A stretch of 64,000 nucleotides of DNA, taken from NCBI GenBank assembly GCA_036488815.1, contig DASXGX010000055.1:1-64000 (forward strand), in the 5' to 3' direction. Made by a program: the position numbers and the translations under genes. Under the pieces are notes generated by a model that searched no databases, was not told where the DNA came from, and saw only the letters and a program-made list of their open reading frames with translations. Within the stretch, counting starts at the first letter, position 1. Each line of letters begins with the position of its first letter. Source of the stretch: Roseiarcus sp036488815 (lineage in GTDB: Bacteria; Pseudomonadota; Alphaproteobacteria; Rhizobiales; Beijerinckiaceae). Below are positions 53,363-62,071 of the stretch, one piece after another.

Positions 53363-54537
53363 CGTCGAACACGATGCTCGACGGCCTTGCGGGCAGGATC
53401 GCCGCCATAAGTCCAGCGGTCGATGCTCACATTACTCCCGAACGGGTCGCTCGATATCTCACCGCGATCGCGGACACTCCGGCGCCGTCCACGGCTGCGA
53501 GCGCCATGCGCGCGCCCGTGCTGCGCGAACTCCTTCGAGGCGACGGCGTCCGCGGGGCAAAGCTGACGCTCGAGCCCAATTTCCAAAACACGGCGAGCAC
53601 GGTCATGCTGACTGGGACGGCGTCGGACCATAAGCCGCTCTGGTACTTCGCCCATCTCGACACGATCAGTTATCTCGTCCAGTCGCTCGATGATCGCCGC
53701 TATCCGCTGGCGCCGTTCTGCTATCACCTGACCGAGAACGGCAGCCGCTCTGCGCGCGCCTATCGCTTCGACCTGCGACAAGGACGCTATGTCGTCGCCG
53801 CCGAGGGCCGACTCGAATCCGAGAATGGCGTCCCCTTCTTCGTTTGCGCCGACCCGGCCGCCCGTCTTCAGCGAGGCGACAGAGTCGTTCCGATCGCGAA
53901 ATGCCGGCCGTCCGCGGCGGGCAATTGGACCGGCCATTTCGACAACGCCGGCGGCGTTGCGGCGCTTGCGGTCGCGGCGCCGATTCTCGCCGAGGCCGGG
54001 ATCGAGGCGATGCTGGCGTTCCCCGACGAAGAAGAAGGGCCGCACGGGTCTGGCAACCAGGTCATGGGGCGCGGCGGATCGCGGATCGTCAGCCGGCTGG
54101 CGCCGCCCGATCTCGCCATTGTCGCCGACATGCAGCAGGCAGGCGGAGGCGCAGGCGCGAAGTCGCCGGGGCCGGAAAGCACGACGCGCCTCGGCGAAGG
54201 AGCGGTGCTCAGCGAATTCTCCAGCCTCGCCCGCGGAGCCGTGACGCCGCCGCCCCTCTACGCGCTCGCGCGACATCTGGCGCGCCTCGTCGAACACGTC
54301 GGCGTCAAGGTGCAGGAATCCAACAACGCCTACACATCGCGCAGCGACGACGTCAGCGTGCTCCTGAAGACGCCGAACATTCTGCTGATCGGCTTTCCCG
54401 GCTTCGATCGCCATTTCGACAATGCGGAGCCGCGCGCGGAATTGTCGGACATCGTCGATCTCTCGAAGGCGCTTGTCTATGCCGCGCTGCTGCAGCCGAT
54501 CATACGCAAGCTGTGCGACGCGGGTGGCGAACTGTGA
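53359..54537 (+). CDS. M42/M20-like zinc metallo-hydrolase
   Basis: A 392-residue protein with the co-catalytic zinc pattern. His99 and Asp101 are in FAHLDT. Asp195-Asn196 lie in TGHFDNAGGV, which matches the bridging-acid motif of the M42 branch. FPDEEEGPHGSGNQ has the general-base glutamates (Glu224-226). DRHFDNAEPRAELSD near the end carries the last His. It would be a cytosolic aminopeptidase or deacylase. It is coupled to the permease before and to the PfkB kinase after it by overlapping codons, so it likely cleaves the imported substrate or an intermediate. Confidence 0.8.
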   Translation: MTSNTMLDGLAGRIAAISPAVDAHITPERVARYLTAIADTPAPSTAASAMRAPVLRELLRGDGVRGAKLTLEPNFQNTASTVMLTGTASDHKPLWYFAHLDTISYLVQSLDDRRYPLAPFCYHLTENGSRSARAYRFDLRQGRYVVAAEGRLESENGVPFFVCADPAARLQRGDRVVPIAKCRPSAAGNWTGHFDNAGGVAALAVAAPILAEAGIEAMLAFPDEEEGPHGSGNQVMGRGGSRIVSRLAPPDLAIVADMQQAGGGAGAKSPGPESTTRLGEGAVLSEFSSLARGAVTPPPLYALARHLARLVEHVGVKVQESNNAYTSRSDDVSVLLKTPNILLIGFPGFDRHFDNAEPRAELSDIVDLSKALVYAALLQPIIRKLCDAGGEL

Positions 54538-55466
54538 TCGACATTGCGACCATCGGATGGTTGACGGTCGACGACATCGTTCTGACCGACGGCACATGCC
54601 GGATGGCGGTGCGCGGCGGCGGCGCCCTTTATTCGGCGGTGGGCGCCCGCCTCTGGAGCGACGGCGTCGGCATACACTCCGTTGCCGGACGACCGCACTT
54701 CACCGAGACGCGCCGTCAGATCCAGGCGCGTGGCATTGACGTTGCCGGCGTCGGCCAAACCGACGGTAACGGGCTGGAACTCTGGCTCCTGCACGAATCC
54801 GAAGTCCATAAGCAGCAAGTTCCCAAGCTGTCGTCGACGAACGCGATCGAGCTGGACGCCATGCGGGGACCGCTCCCCGATGCGTATGCGGGCGCTCGCG
54901 CGTTCCACATCGCGCCTCAGGGACCTGAAAGCGGCTTGGCCAATGCGAAACGGCTTGCCGCGCTCGCGCAGCGCCCTGTCCTGACAATGGATATCCTCGC
55001 CGATGACTTCATCGATGCGAGCGCCTACCGCGACCTCGACTTCCTCTCGCAGTTGACGGCCTTCCTGCCGAGCGAGGCTGAGATCGAGCGCATCTGGCGC
55101 CCGACCAGCATCGAGGGATGGCTCATTCAAAACGCCGAGACCTATGGCTGCCACATGGTGGCCAAGCTCGGCGAACGCGGTTCGCTCGTCTGCGAAGCCA
55201 GGACCGGAGCGTTGACCCATGTGCCGGCGCTTTCGGCCCACGTCGTCGACACGACGGGGGCCGGCGACGGATATTGCGGCGGCTTCGTCGCAGGCCTCGT
55301 CGCGGGCCGTCCGCTCGTCACCTGCGCCGCTATGGCGACCGTATCGGCCTCGTACATCGTCGAAGCCTGCGGCGCCCTTGCGACGCTCCAGCCGACCAAG
55401 GAGGAGCGAAACGATCGGCTTGTGCACGCGCTCTCCGCGGCGCGCCCATTCCCACACGTCATTTGA
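54534..55466 (+). CDS. PfkB-family carbohydrate/nucleoside kinase
   Basis: A 310-residue ribokinase-fold kinase. Its GTG start at 54534 overlaps the previous stop (TGA at 54535). The N-terminal VRGGGALYSAVGARLWSDGV is the substrate-lid region with the GG pair. The C-terminal family signature HVVDTTGAGDGYCGGF (residues about 237-251) includes the catalytic base Asp245. It should phosphorylate a sugar or nucleoside-like product made by the hydrolases. It is 14 bp upstream of the BtpA-like gene. Substrate unknown. Confidence 0.87.
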   Translation: MIDIATIGWLTVDDIVLTDGTCRMAVRGGGALYSAVGARLWSDGVGIHSVAGRPHFTETRRQIQARGIDVAGVGQTDGNGLELWLLHESEVHKQQVPKLSSTNAIELDAMRGPLPDAYAGARAFHIAPQGPESGLANAKRLAALAQRPVLTMDILADDFIDASAYRDLDFLSQLTAFLPSEAEIERIWRPTSIEGWLIQNAETYGCHMVAKLGERGSLVCEARTGALTHVPALSAHVVDTTGAGDGYCGGFVAGLVAGRPLVTCAAMATVSASYIVEACGALATLQPTKEERNDRLVHALSAARPFPHVI

Positions 55467-55480
55467 GGTTGATCAGTTCT

Positions 55481-56323
55481 ATGCCGATTTCCGCGTCAAG
55501 ACCTTCGTTGCTCGACACCTTTTTTGGGATCAGGAAGCCGCTCATCGGGGATATTCATCTCCGCCCGCTGCCTGGCTCCCCGCGCTATCGCGGCGAAACG
55601 ATAACCGCCATCATCGATCAAGCGGTTGCCGACGCTGAAGCCTATGTCAAAGGCGGCATGAACGGTCTCCTGGTGGAGAATCACGGCGACATTCCCTTCC
55701 TGCGCCCCGACGAGATCGGCCCGGAAATCATCGCCGCGATGGCGACCGTCACGAAGGCGGTCGTCGACAGCGTCGGCGCGCCGGTCGGCGTCAGCCTGCT
55801 CGCCAACGGCGCCGTCGGCGCTCTCGCCATTTCGAAGGCGAGCGGCGCGCGCTTTGTTCGCGTCAACCAATGGGTCAACGCGTATGTCAGCAACGAGGGT
55901 TTCATCCAGGGCGAGAGCGCCAAGGCGCTGCGCTATCGCCGACAGATCGAGGCCGAAGACGTCGCCATTTTCGCCGACGTTCACGTCAAGCACGGCTCCC
56001 ACGCAATTGTCGGCGACCGGCCGGTGAGCCAGCAGGCGGCGGACGTCGAATTCTACGACGCGGACGTCGCCATCGCGACCGGCAACCGGACGGGAGAATC
56101 TGTTCCGGCGTCTGAGATATCCGCCATTCGGGAAGGGACGAGATTGCCGATCATCGCCGGCAGCGGCGTAACCCCGGCCAACGCCGCGGAGATATTGGGC
56201 GCCCTCGACGGAGCCATCATCGGATCGAGCCTCAAGGTCGATGGCGTATGGTGGAATCCAGTCGAGCTTGAGCGAGTGCGGGCGCTCGTTGAGCGGGTGA
56301 AGCCTTTGCGGGACGCCGGCTAG
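55481..56323 (+). CDS. BtpA/SgcQ-family TIM-barrel protein
   Basis: A 280-residue protein of the BtpA/SgcQ family. Markers are PLIGDIHLRPLPGSPRYRG, GMNGLLVENHGDIPF, VGVSLLANGAVGALAIS, FVRVNQWVNAYVSNEGFIQG, and the phosphate-site segment IIAGSGVTPANAAEIL and GAIIGSSLKVDG. It has no signal peptide. The fold suggests a phosphate-binding TIM barrel, consistent with acting on the kinase product just upstream. In cyanobacteria BtpA is linked to photosystem assembly, in enterics SgcQ is in a sugar operon; here the neighbours favour the latter role. The actual reaction is not known. Confidence 0.87.
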   Translation: MPISASRPSLLDTFFGIRKPLIGDIHLRPLPGSPRYRGETITAIIDQAVADAEAYVKGGMNGLLVENHGDIPFLRPDEIGPEIIAAMATVTKAVVDSVGAPVGVSLLANGAVGALAISKASGARFVRVNQWVNAYVSNEGFIQGESAKALRYRRQIEAEDVAIFADVHVKHGSHAIVGDRPVSQQAADVEFYDADVAIATGNRTGESVPASEISAIREGTRLPIIAGSGVTPANAAEILGALDGAIIGSSLKVDGVWWNPVELERVRALVERVKPLRDAG

Positions 56324-56327
56324 AGTT

Positions 56328-56362
56328 GTCATTGCGAGGAGCATGAGCTCCGAAGCAATCCA
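56328..56362. repeat. REP-like interspersed repeat, GTCATTGCGA type
   Basis: GTCATTGCGAGGAGCatgagctCCGAAGCAATCCA lies 4 bp after the BtpA-like stop, upstream of the second importer's promoter. It matches the copies at 1781 and 63086. Confidence 0.7.
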
Positions 56363-56441
56363 TTCCTCCGCTTGCATCGCCGGCGGACTGGGTTGCTTCG
56401 CCTCGCTCGGCGCCCAGGAGGGAGATCGTACGCTCTACAGT

Positions 56442-56486
56442 TGTAATCGATTTCATCTTGACACCGCATGTAATCGATTTCAGAAT
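56442..56486 (+). promoter_or_regulatory. LacI-type double operator overlapping a sigma-70 promoter
   Basis: TGTAATCGATTTCA occurs twice, at 56442-56455 and 56469-56482, 27 bp centre to centre. Each is a near-palindrome around ATCGAT, as is typical of LacI-family operators. Between them sits TTGACA (56458-56463), with a 17-bp spacer and CAGAAT (56481-56486) as the -10. The second operator covers the spacer and -10 region, so binding would block transcription of the second importer. The LacI gene at 62072 is the natural regulator. Confidence 0.72.
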
Positions 56487-56549
56487 GCCCGAACCAATCC
56501 GCTCAGGCAGGCGCGGCCTGCCTAGGGCAAAACTAGGGAGGCGTCGAAA

Positions 56550-57485
56550 ATGCGATTCGGACCCATCATCACGGCGACTGCTGCGAGCATACTGGTGTTG
56601 ACAGGCTCGCTGAGCTTCGCATCGGCCGCGGAGCCTTACAAGATTGGCGCCACCACCTACAGCCGCAGCTTCGAATTCTACCAGGACATCGAAAAGGGTA
56701 TGAAGGCGGCGGGCGGCGACAAGGTTGTCTTCGACTTCCGAGATCCCAATGGCGATCTCGCCGCGCAAACCGCGCAGATCGAGGACTTCGTCGCGAAAAA
56801 AGTCGACCTGGTGACGATCGTGCCGATCGATTCTACCGCCGCCGAAGCCGAAGCCAGGCTCGTTACGAGCGCGCATATTCCGCTCATCACCGTCGATATT
56901 GCGATCACGAAGGATGTGGGCCAAGTCGCTCACGTCGCCTCCGACAATCATCTCGGAGGCGAATTGGCGGCGCAGAAAATGGCGGACCTGCTCGGCAAGA
57001 AGGGCGAAGTTCTCGTCATCGACAATCCGGCGATCACCTCGGTCGTCGATCGCGAAAAAGGGTTTGCGGCGAAGCTCGCCGAGATCGCTCCCGGAATTAA
57101 GATCGTCGCAAGCCAGAGCGGCGAGTCGAAGCGCGAAAAAGCGCAAGCGGTTGCCGAGGACCTGCTTCAGGCGCATCCAAACGTGACGGGAATTTTCGCC
57201 GTCAACGACGAAATGGCGCTCGGCGCGCTGCAAGCGGTCAACGCCGCCGGCCGTCAGGACAAGGTGAGCATCATCGGTTTCGACGCCAGCAGCGAGGGCC
57301 TCGCGGAGATCGCCAAGGGCAACTCCGCGTTCAAGGCTACAGTGGCGCAGGATCCTGTTCAGATCGGCAAGGTCGTTACGCAGACGGCGTTGGCGGTCTT
57401 GAAGGGCGAGAAGGTGAACAAGCTGATCCCGGTTCCGGTGGTGCTTGTCGACAAATCCAACTACGCAAACTACGCGAAGAAGTAA
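56550..57485 (+). CDS. ribose-type ABC importer periplasmic binding protein 2
   Basis: A 311-residue RbsB-like protein. The signal peptide is TAASILVLTGSLSFASAA-type with cleavage near residue 28. The mature part contains YKIGATTYSRSFEFYQDIEK, VDLVTIVPIDSTAAEAEARL, and the second-lobe VTGIFAVNDEMALGALQAVN and VSIIGFDASSEGLAEIAKG, the classical ribose-binding layout. AGGGAGG precedes the ATG at 56550. It sits under the LacI-type double operator and is 32 bp before its ATPase gene. Confidence 0.92.
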   Translation: MRFGPIITATAASILVLTGSLSFASAAEPYKIGATTYSRSFEFYQDIEKGMKAAGGDKVVFDFRDPNGDLAAQTAQIEDFVAKKVDLVTIVPIDSTAAEAEARLVTSAHIPLITVDIAITKDVGQVAHVASDNHLGGELAAQKMADLLGKKGEVLVIDNPAITSVVDREKGFAAKLAEIAPGIKIVASQSGESKREKAQAVAEDLLQAHPNVTGIFAVNDEMALGALQAVNAAGRQDKVSIIGFDASSEGLAEIAKGNSAFKATVAQDPVQIGKVVTQTALAVLKGEKVNKLIPVPVVLVDKSNYANYAKK

Positions 57486-57517
57486 TACGGAGCGAATGGC
57501 GCGGGAGGACATGCCGC

Positions 57518-59008
57518 ATGACAAACCCTGCGCCATTCGTCGAGCTGCGTAACGTCACCAAGACCTTCCCGGGCGTCGTCGCCGCACGCGATGTGTCGAT
57601 CTCCTTCTTTCCGGGCAGGGTTCACGCGCTGCTCGGCGAGAATGGGGCCGGGAAGTCGACCTTGGTCAAAATCGTCAGCGGCATTTATTCGCCCGACGGG
57701 GGCCAAATTCTCTTCGAGGGGCGGCCCGTCCGTCTGCGCGCGCCCGTCGATGCCGAGCGCGAAGGCGTCGCCGTGGTTCATCAGCATCGCACATTGGTCG
57801 ATGACCTCTCGGTGGCGGAGAACCTGTTTCTCGGGCGCCTTGGGCGAACCACGTCGACCTTTCGGCGCAGCGACTGGAATGAGCGCGCCAAGGCGCTGCT
57901 CTTCACCGTGGGCCTGAATCTCGATCCTTCCACGCCGGTGCGAAACCTCAGTCCCGCCGCGCAGCAGCTTCTCGAAATTGCCAGGGCGATTGGGCGCGAG
58001 GCGCGTCTCGTCATCTTCGACGAACCGACGACCTCGCTGACTCCGCCCGAGTGCGAAGTGCTGTTCAGCCAGATCCGTCGTCTACGAGGCGACGGGTACG
58101 CAATCGTCTATATCAGCCACGATCTCGAGCAAGCTCTTGCGATCAGCGACGAGATAACCGTCCTGCGAGACGGCTCCGTGGTCGCGCATGAACCGGGACT
58201 CAAGGACGTCGACGTGGTCGTGCGCCATATGATCGGCCGAACGCTCGCCGACGGCTATCCGCGCAACCGTGTCCCATCCGATCAAGAAGTGCTCCGCGTC
58301 CGCGGATTGCGCTCGTCCAGGCTCAATGGGGTCGACCTCGCCGTTCGTCGCGGCGAAATCGTCTGCATCGCTGGCCTCGTCGGATCGGGCCGCACGGAAT
58401 TTCTCAGAGCGATCTTTGGGTTGGACGGGGTCGACGGCGGCGAGATCCTGCTCAAGGGCAAGGCGTTCACGCCGATCTCGCCCCGGCGCTGCATCAACGC
58501 CGGGCTCGGCTTCGTCTCCGAGGATCGAAAGCAGCAAGGATTGGTGCTCGATCTCGGAGTCTCCGCGAATGTGGTCCTCGGCGCCGAGCGCCCGCTCGCG
58601 CGATTGGGGCTGATGTCGTCGAGCCGCGAACGAAGCCTTGTCAGCAGGGTCATCGGGTCCCTCCGCATAAAGGCCGCCGACGCGTCGGTGAGCGTCGGCA
58701 CGTTGAGCGGCGGCAATCAGCAGAAGGTTGTTCTTGGGCGCTGGCTTTCGCGCTCGACGGACCTGTTGCTGATCGACGAGCCGACGATCGGCATCGACGT
58801 TGGGGCCCGCGCTGAGTTCTACCGGCTCCTCGACGATTATGCCGCCGCGGGCGGCGCCTGCTTGATCGTATCTTCCGATCTCAACGAAGTGTTGGGCTTG
58901 GCGGATCGGGTTTTCGTCATGCGGAACGGCGCGTCGGTCGCGCAAATCGAACGAGAAGACATGAACAGAGAGACTCTGCTTCGAGCGATGACGGCGGTGG
59001 CGGCATGA
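57518..59008 (+). CDS. ribose-type ABC importer ATP-binding protein 2 (tandem domains)
   Basis: A 496-residue CUT2 ATPase. The first domain has Walker A GENGAGKST and the degenerate signature LSPAAQQLLEIARAI; the second has GLVGSGRTE and the intact LSGGNQQKVVLGRWL, then LLIDEPTIGIDVGAR. The ATG at 57518 is chosen over an in-frame-unrelated ATG at 57511 in the GGGAGGACATG sequence. The stop overlaps the permease start by 4 bp. Confidence 0.93.
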   Translation: MTNPAPFVELRNVTKTFPGVVAARDVSISFFPGRVHALLGENGAGKSTLVKIVSGIYSPDGGQILFEGRPVRLRAPVDAEREGVAVVHQHRTLVDDLSVAENLFLGRLGRTTSTFRRSDWNERAKALLFTVGLNLDPSTPVRNLSPAAQQLLEIARAIGREARLVIFDEPTTSLTPPECEVLFSQIRRLRGDGYAIVYISHDLEQALAISDEITVLRDGSVVAHEPGLKDVDVVVRHMIGRTLADGYPRNRVPSDQEVLRVRGLRSSRLNGVDLAVRRGEIVCIAGLVGSGRTEFLRAIFGLDGVDGGEILLKGKAFTPISPRRCINAGLGFVSEDRKQQGLVLDLGVSANVVLGAERPLARLGLMSSSRERSLVSRVIGSLRIKAADASVSVGTLSGGNQQKVVLGRWLSRSTDLLLIDEPTIGIDVGARAEFYRLLDDYAAAGGACLIVSSDLNEVLGLADRVFVMRNGASVAQIEREDMNRETLLRAMTAVAA

Positions 59009-59994
59009 CCGTGTCGAGCGCCAACAATCGTCGCGTCGCTTTTACCGCCCGGTCGATCTTCCTGCGCAGCGATTCGTTCGGCGGGACTGCGTTGCTCGCG
59101 CTTCTGATCATCGCCGGCGTGCTGGCCTTGCTGGTGCCGGAGTTCCTGACCCCGAGCAATCTTCTGAATGTGGGCCGGCAGGCTTCGGTGCTGGTCATCG
59201 TGGCGTGCGGAATGACGATGGTCATCCTGTCGGGGAATATCGACCTGTCCGTCGGGTCCGCCGTCGCCTTGTGCACGGTGGTCGGCGCAAGCCTGAGCGG
59301 GAATGTCGGTCTGAACGCGCCCGCGACGGTGCTCGCGATGATCGCGCTGGGCGCATTTATTGGCGCGATCAAGGGAGGGTTGGTCGCCTGGGCGCGGATC
59401 AATTCGTTCATTGTCACCCTAGGCCTGATGACGGTGCTTCGCGGCGCCGCGCTCACCTTCACCGGCGGCTACCCGATCGCGGGCGTGCCCGATGGGGTGC
59501 GCTATCTCGGTTTCGGCGTCGCCGGAGGAGTGCCTCTGCCGCTGATCGTCTCGATCGTCGTATTCGTTCTCGTCGCGCTCCTGCTTTCCAAAACGGTCTT
59601 CGGGCGGCATATCTACGCCATCGGCGGCAATGAAACGTCGTCGCACATTGCCGGCGTGCCGGTCGCCTTCACCAAATTCCTCGTGTTCGTCATCAGCGGC
59701 GCGTTCTGCGGCGTCGCGGCGGTCGTGCTGCTGGGCCGCTTGGGAGCGGGCCTGCCGACGTCGGCGCAGGGAATGGAACTTGACGCGATCGCGGCGGTCA
59801 TCCTCGGCGGCGCCAGCCTGTTCGGGGGGAGGGGGAGCGTGTTCGGCACGCTCTTCGGCGCGCTCATCCTGGCCTTCCTGCAGAACGGCCTCAATCTGAT
59901 GGGCGTGAACTCCTTTATTATTCAAATCCTTTCGGGGGCGATCATCATTCTTGCGGTTCTTTTGGACCGCTTTCGCGCGGGAAAGACAACGTGA
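59005..59994 (+). CDS. ribose-type ABC importer permease 2
   Basis: A 329-residue CUT2 permease with about nine hydrophobic segments. Family motifs are GNIDLSVGSAVALCTVVGAS near residue 75, INSFIVTLGLMTVLRG near 131 and MELDAIAAVILGGASLFGGR near 255. The ATG overlaps the ATPase stop by 4 bp, and the gene's stop overlaps the GTG of the M20 gene. With the binding protein and ATPase it makes a second complete importer. Confidence 0.93.
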   Translation: MTVSSANNRRVAFTARSIFLRSDSFGGTALLALLIIAGVLALLVPEFLTPSNLLNVGRQASVLVIVACGMTMVILSGNIDLSVGSAVALCTVVGASLSGNVGLNAPATVLAMIALGAFIGAIKGGLVAWARINSFIVTLGLMTVLRGAALTFTGGYPIAGVPDGVRYLGFGVAGGVPLPLIVSIVVFVLVALLLSKTVFGRHIYAIGGNETSSHIAGVPVAFTKFLVFVISGAFCGVAAVVLLGRLGAGLPTSAQGMELDAIAAVILGGASLFGGRGSVFGTLFGALILAFLQNGLNLMGVNSFIIQILSGAIIILAVLLDRFRAGKTT

Positions 59995-61190
59995 TTGGAG
60001 ATGCGGAATGGATCGAGAGAGCGCTGGCCAAACTGGTCTCGACAAGCTCGCTGTCAGGCCAAGAAGCCGCGGCGCAGGCGATCGTCAGGGAGCTCATGAT
60101 CGAGGCGGGCGCCGATCAGGTGCGCAGGGTGCCGGTCGATGCGGCGAGACTGCGCGATCGTTACGGATTTGAGACGCCGACGCCAACAGAGGGCATGTTC
60201 GCGCTGGTCGGTTCATGGCGCGGACCGGCCTATGCCCCGTTCGTCGTGCTCAACGGCCACACCGACACCGTTCCGGCGGTCGAGGGTTGGGCTATCGATC
60301 CGCTCGAGCCGCGCGTAACCGACGGCTGGATGAACGGCCTCGGCTCCGCGGACATGAAGGCGGGTGTGGTCGGCGCGATCGCCGGCGTCGCGCGCGCCAA
60401 AGCGGCGGGCTCGCTGCGAAACACCGTGGAAATTCAATCCGTCCCGGACGAGGAGGACGGCGGCGGAACAGGAACGCTCGCCTGCGTCGATGAACTGATC
60501 GCGCAAGGACGGCGCCCCGATTTCGCAATCGTATGCGAGCCGACGAGCGTGGAGATCGCGACGAGTCAGATCGGCAGCCGGGCGATGTCCTACTCGTTTC
60601 GTGGGGTCCAGGCGCACGCCAACATGAAGCAGAAGGGCGTGAGCGCGGTCGAGGCCGCTATTGATCTCGCCCACGAGCTCGGGAAATGGGCGCATATGCC
60701 CAACCGAAAAACGCATCCATTGCTTAGTCCGACTTCCGTCAACGTCGGTCGGATTGACGGAGGCATCGGCGCAACGAGCGTGGCGGCGAGTTGCGAGCTT
60801 GAAGTGTGCTTCACATACCATCCAGACGATGAGGCGCTGCTGAAGCCGGAAACCGACGCGCTCATCGCAGCTTGGCGGGCAAGGCAAGACCCTCGGATCA
60901 CTATGGAGATGCGGGAGCTTCACAACGTCAAGCCGTTTTCGACCGATCCCGGGATCGCTCCGATCAAGGCGCTCGCGCGTGCGTTAGGCCGCCCGGAGGT
61001 GAGCCCGAGAGGATTTCCCGCGGGCTCGGATGGACGGCTGATCAGCGGTCATCTCAACACCCCCACGGTGATCTTCGGCCCGGGTGACGTCTCTCGCATC
61101 CATAAGATCAATGAGGCTGTCGAATTGGCGGAGGTCGCCGCCCATGCGCAAGCCATCGAGCGATTCCTCTCCGCCAGCATCTGGCCCTGA
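59991..61190 (+). CDS. M20-family metallopeptidase (ArgE/DapE type)
   Basis: A 399-residue amidohydrolase. The GTG at 59991 overlaps the permease stop. The zinc ligands lie in LNGHTDTVPAVEGW and in GLGSADMKAG, and the general-base region in QSVPDEEDGGGTG. The lid domain has SYSFRGVQAHANMKQKG, where the dimer-interface histidine of the family is found. Its closest layout is acetylornithine deacetylase/succinyl-diaminopimelate desuccinylase. In this operon it probably removes an acyl or aminoacyl group from the imported compound. Confidence 0.9.
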   Translation: MIGDAEWIERALAKLVSTSSLSGQEAAAQAIVRELMIEAGADQVRRVPVDAARLRDRYGFETPTPTEGMFALVGSWRGPAYAPFVVLNGHTDTVPAVEGWAIDPLEPRVTDGWMNGLGSADMKAGVVGAIAGVARAKAAGSLRNTVEIQSVPDEEDGGGTGTLACVDELIAQGRRPDFAIVCEPTSVEIATSQIGSRAMSYSFRGVQAHANMKQKGVSAVEAAIDLAHELGKWAHMPNRKTHPLLSPTSVNVGRIDGGIGATSVAASCELEVCFTYHPDDEALLKPETDALIAAWRARQDPRITMEMRELHNVKPFSTDPGIAPIKALARALGRPEVSPRGFPAGSDGRLISGHLNTPTVIFGPGDVSRIHKINEAVELAEVAAHAQAIERFLSASIWP

Positions 61191-61254
61191 TCCGGTTTCG
61201 AGCCGGCTACGAGCCTGCTCTCAATGCGCGCAATGAACTTAAGGCAAAACGTCG

Positions 61255-62001
61255 ATGGCTAAGAGAATCCTGTTCGCCGGCGAAAGCTGGAATACCTACG
61301 CAATTCACACCAAGGGGGCGAGTTCCTATACGACCTCCGGCTATGAGGAGGGAGCAAGGGACTTGCTCGCGGCGCTCGGCGCTGGCGGATTTGAGGTCAC
61401 GTACCTGCGCAATCACGAGGTCGTGGAGGGCTTCCCCTATTCGGCGGAAGAGATCGGCAGTCGTTTCGACGCCGTGATCTTGAGCGACATTCCGGCCGAT
61501 TCGTTTTTGCTTCCCCATGCCGTGTTCGTCCGGGGCCAACGCCGACCCAACAGGTTGCGTTCCGTCGCTAAGTTCGTCGAGCAGGGAGGCGGCCTGCTCA
61601 TGGTCGGCGGCTATATGTCGTTTGCTGGATTCGAAGGCCGAGCGCGTTACGCGTCGACGCCGCTTGCCGAGGTGTTGCCGGTGGAGGTGGCGCGTCACGA
61701 CGATCGAATCGAAGAGCCGGAAGGCCTCATTCCGGCCGTCGTCCAGGATCACGCGATCCTGCGCGGCATTTCTGGCGAGTGGCCGTATTTCCTCGGCTAC
61801 AACCAGTTCAAGGCGAAGCCTGGCAGCGAAGTGATCCTCTCCGCCGGCGAAGATCCGCTCCTGGTCGTCGGCCAGCACGGCTCGGGACGCGTCGCCGCCT
61901 TCGCCTCGGATTGTTCTCCGCATTGGGGGAGCCCTGATTTTATCGCCTGGCGTCACTATTCGACGTTCTGGCGCCAACTTACGGCTTGGCTAGCCCGCTG
62001 A
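61255..62001 (+). CDS. glutamine-amidotransferase-like (ThuA-type) protein
   Basis: A 248-residue cytosolic protein of the class I glutamine-amidotransferase-like fold (DUF1355/ThuA-related). Markers are KRILFAGESWNTYAIHTKG, FDAVILSDIPADSFLLP, the nucleophile-elbow-like VEQGGGLLMVGGYMSF, and PHWGSPDFIAWRHYSTFWRQ. The usual catalytic Cys is replaced by Gly/Tyr at the elbow, so it is not a true glutaminase. Such proteins occur in sugar operons with unknown function. It follows the M20 gene by 64 bp. Confidence 0.8.
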   Translation: MAKRILFAGESWNTYAIHTKGASSYTTSGYEEGARDLLAALGAGGFEVTYLRNHEVVEGFPYSAEEIGSRFDAVILSDIPADSFLLPHAVFVRGQRRPNRLRSVAKFVEQGGGLLMVGGYMSFAGFEGRARYASTPLAEVLPVEVARHDDRIEEPEGLIPAVVQDHAILRGISGEWPYFLGYNQFKAKPGSEVILSAGEDPLLVVGQHGSGRVAAFASDCSPHWGSPDFIAWRHYSTFWRQLTAWLAR

Positions 62002-62071
62002 CGGGCTGTGATAATTGCGGCGACGGCGCTCTGAGCCAAGTCGCCGCAATCGGGTTCGGGGGTGAAATTCT

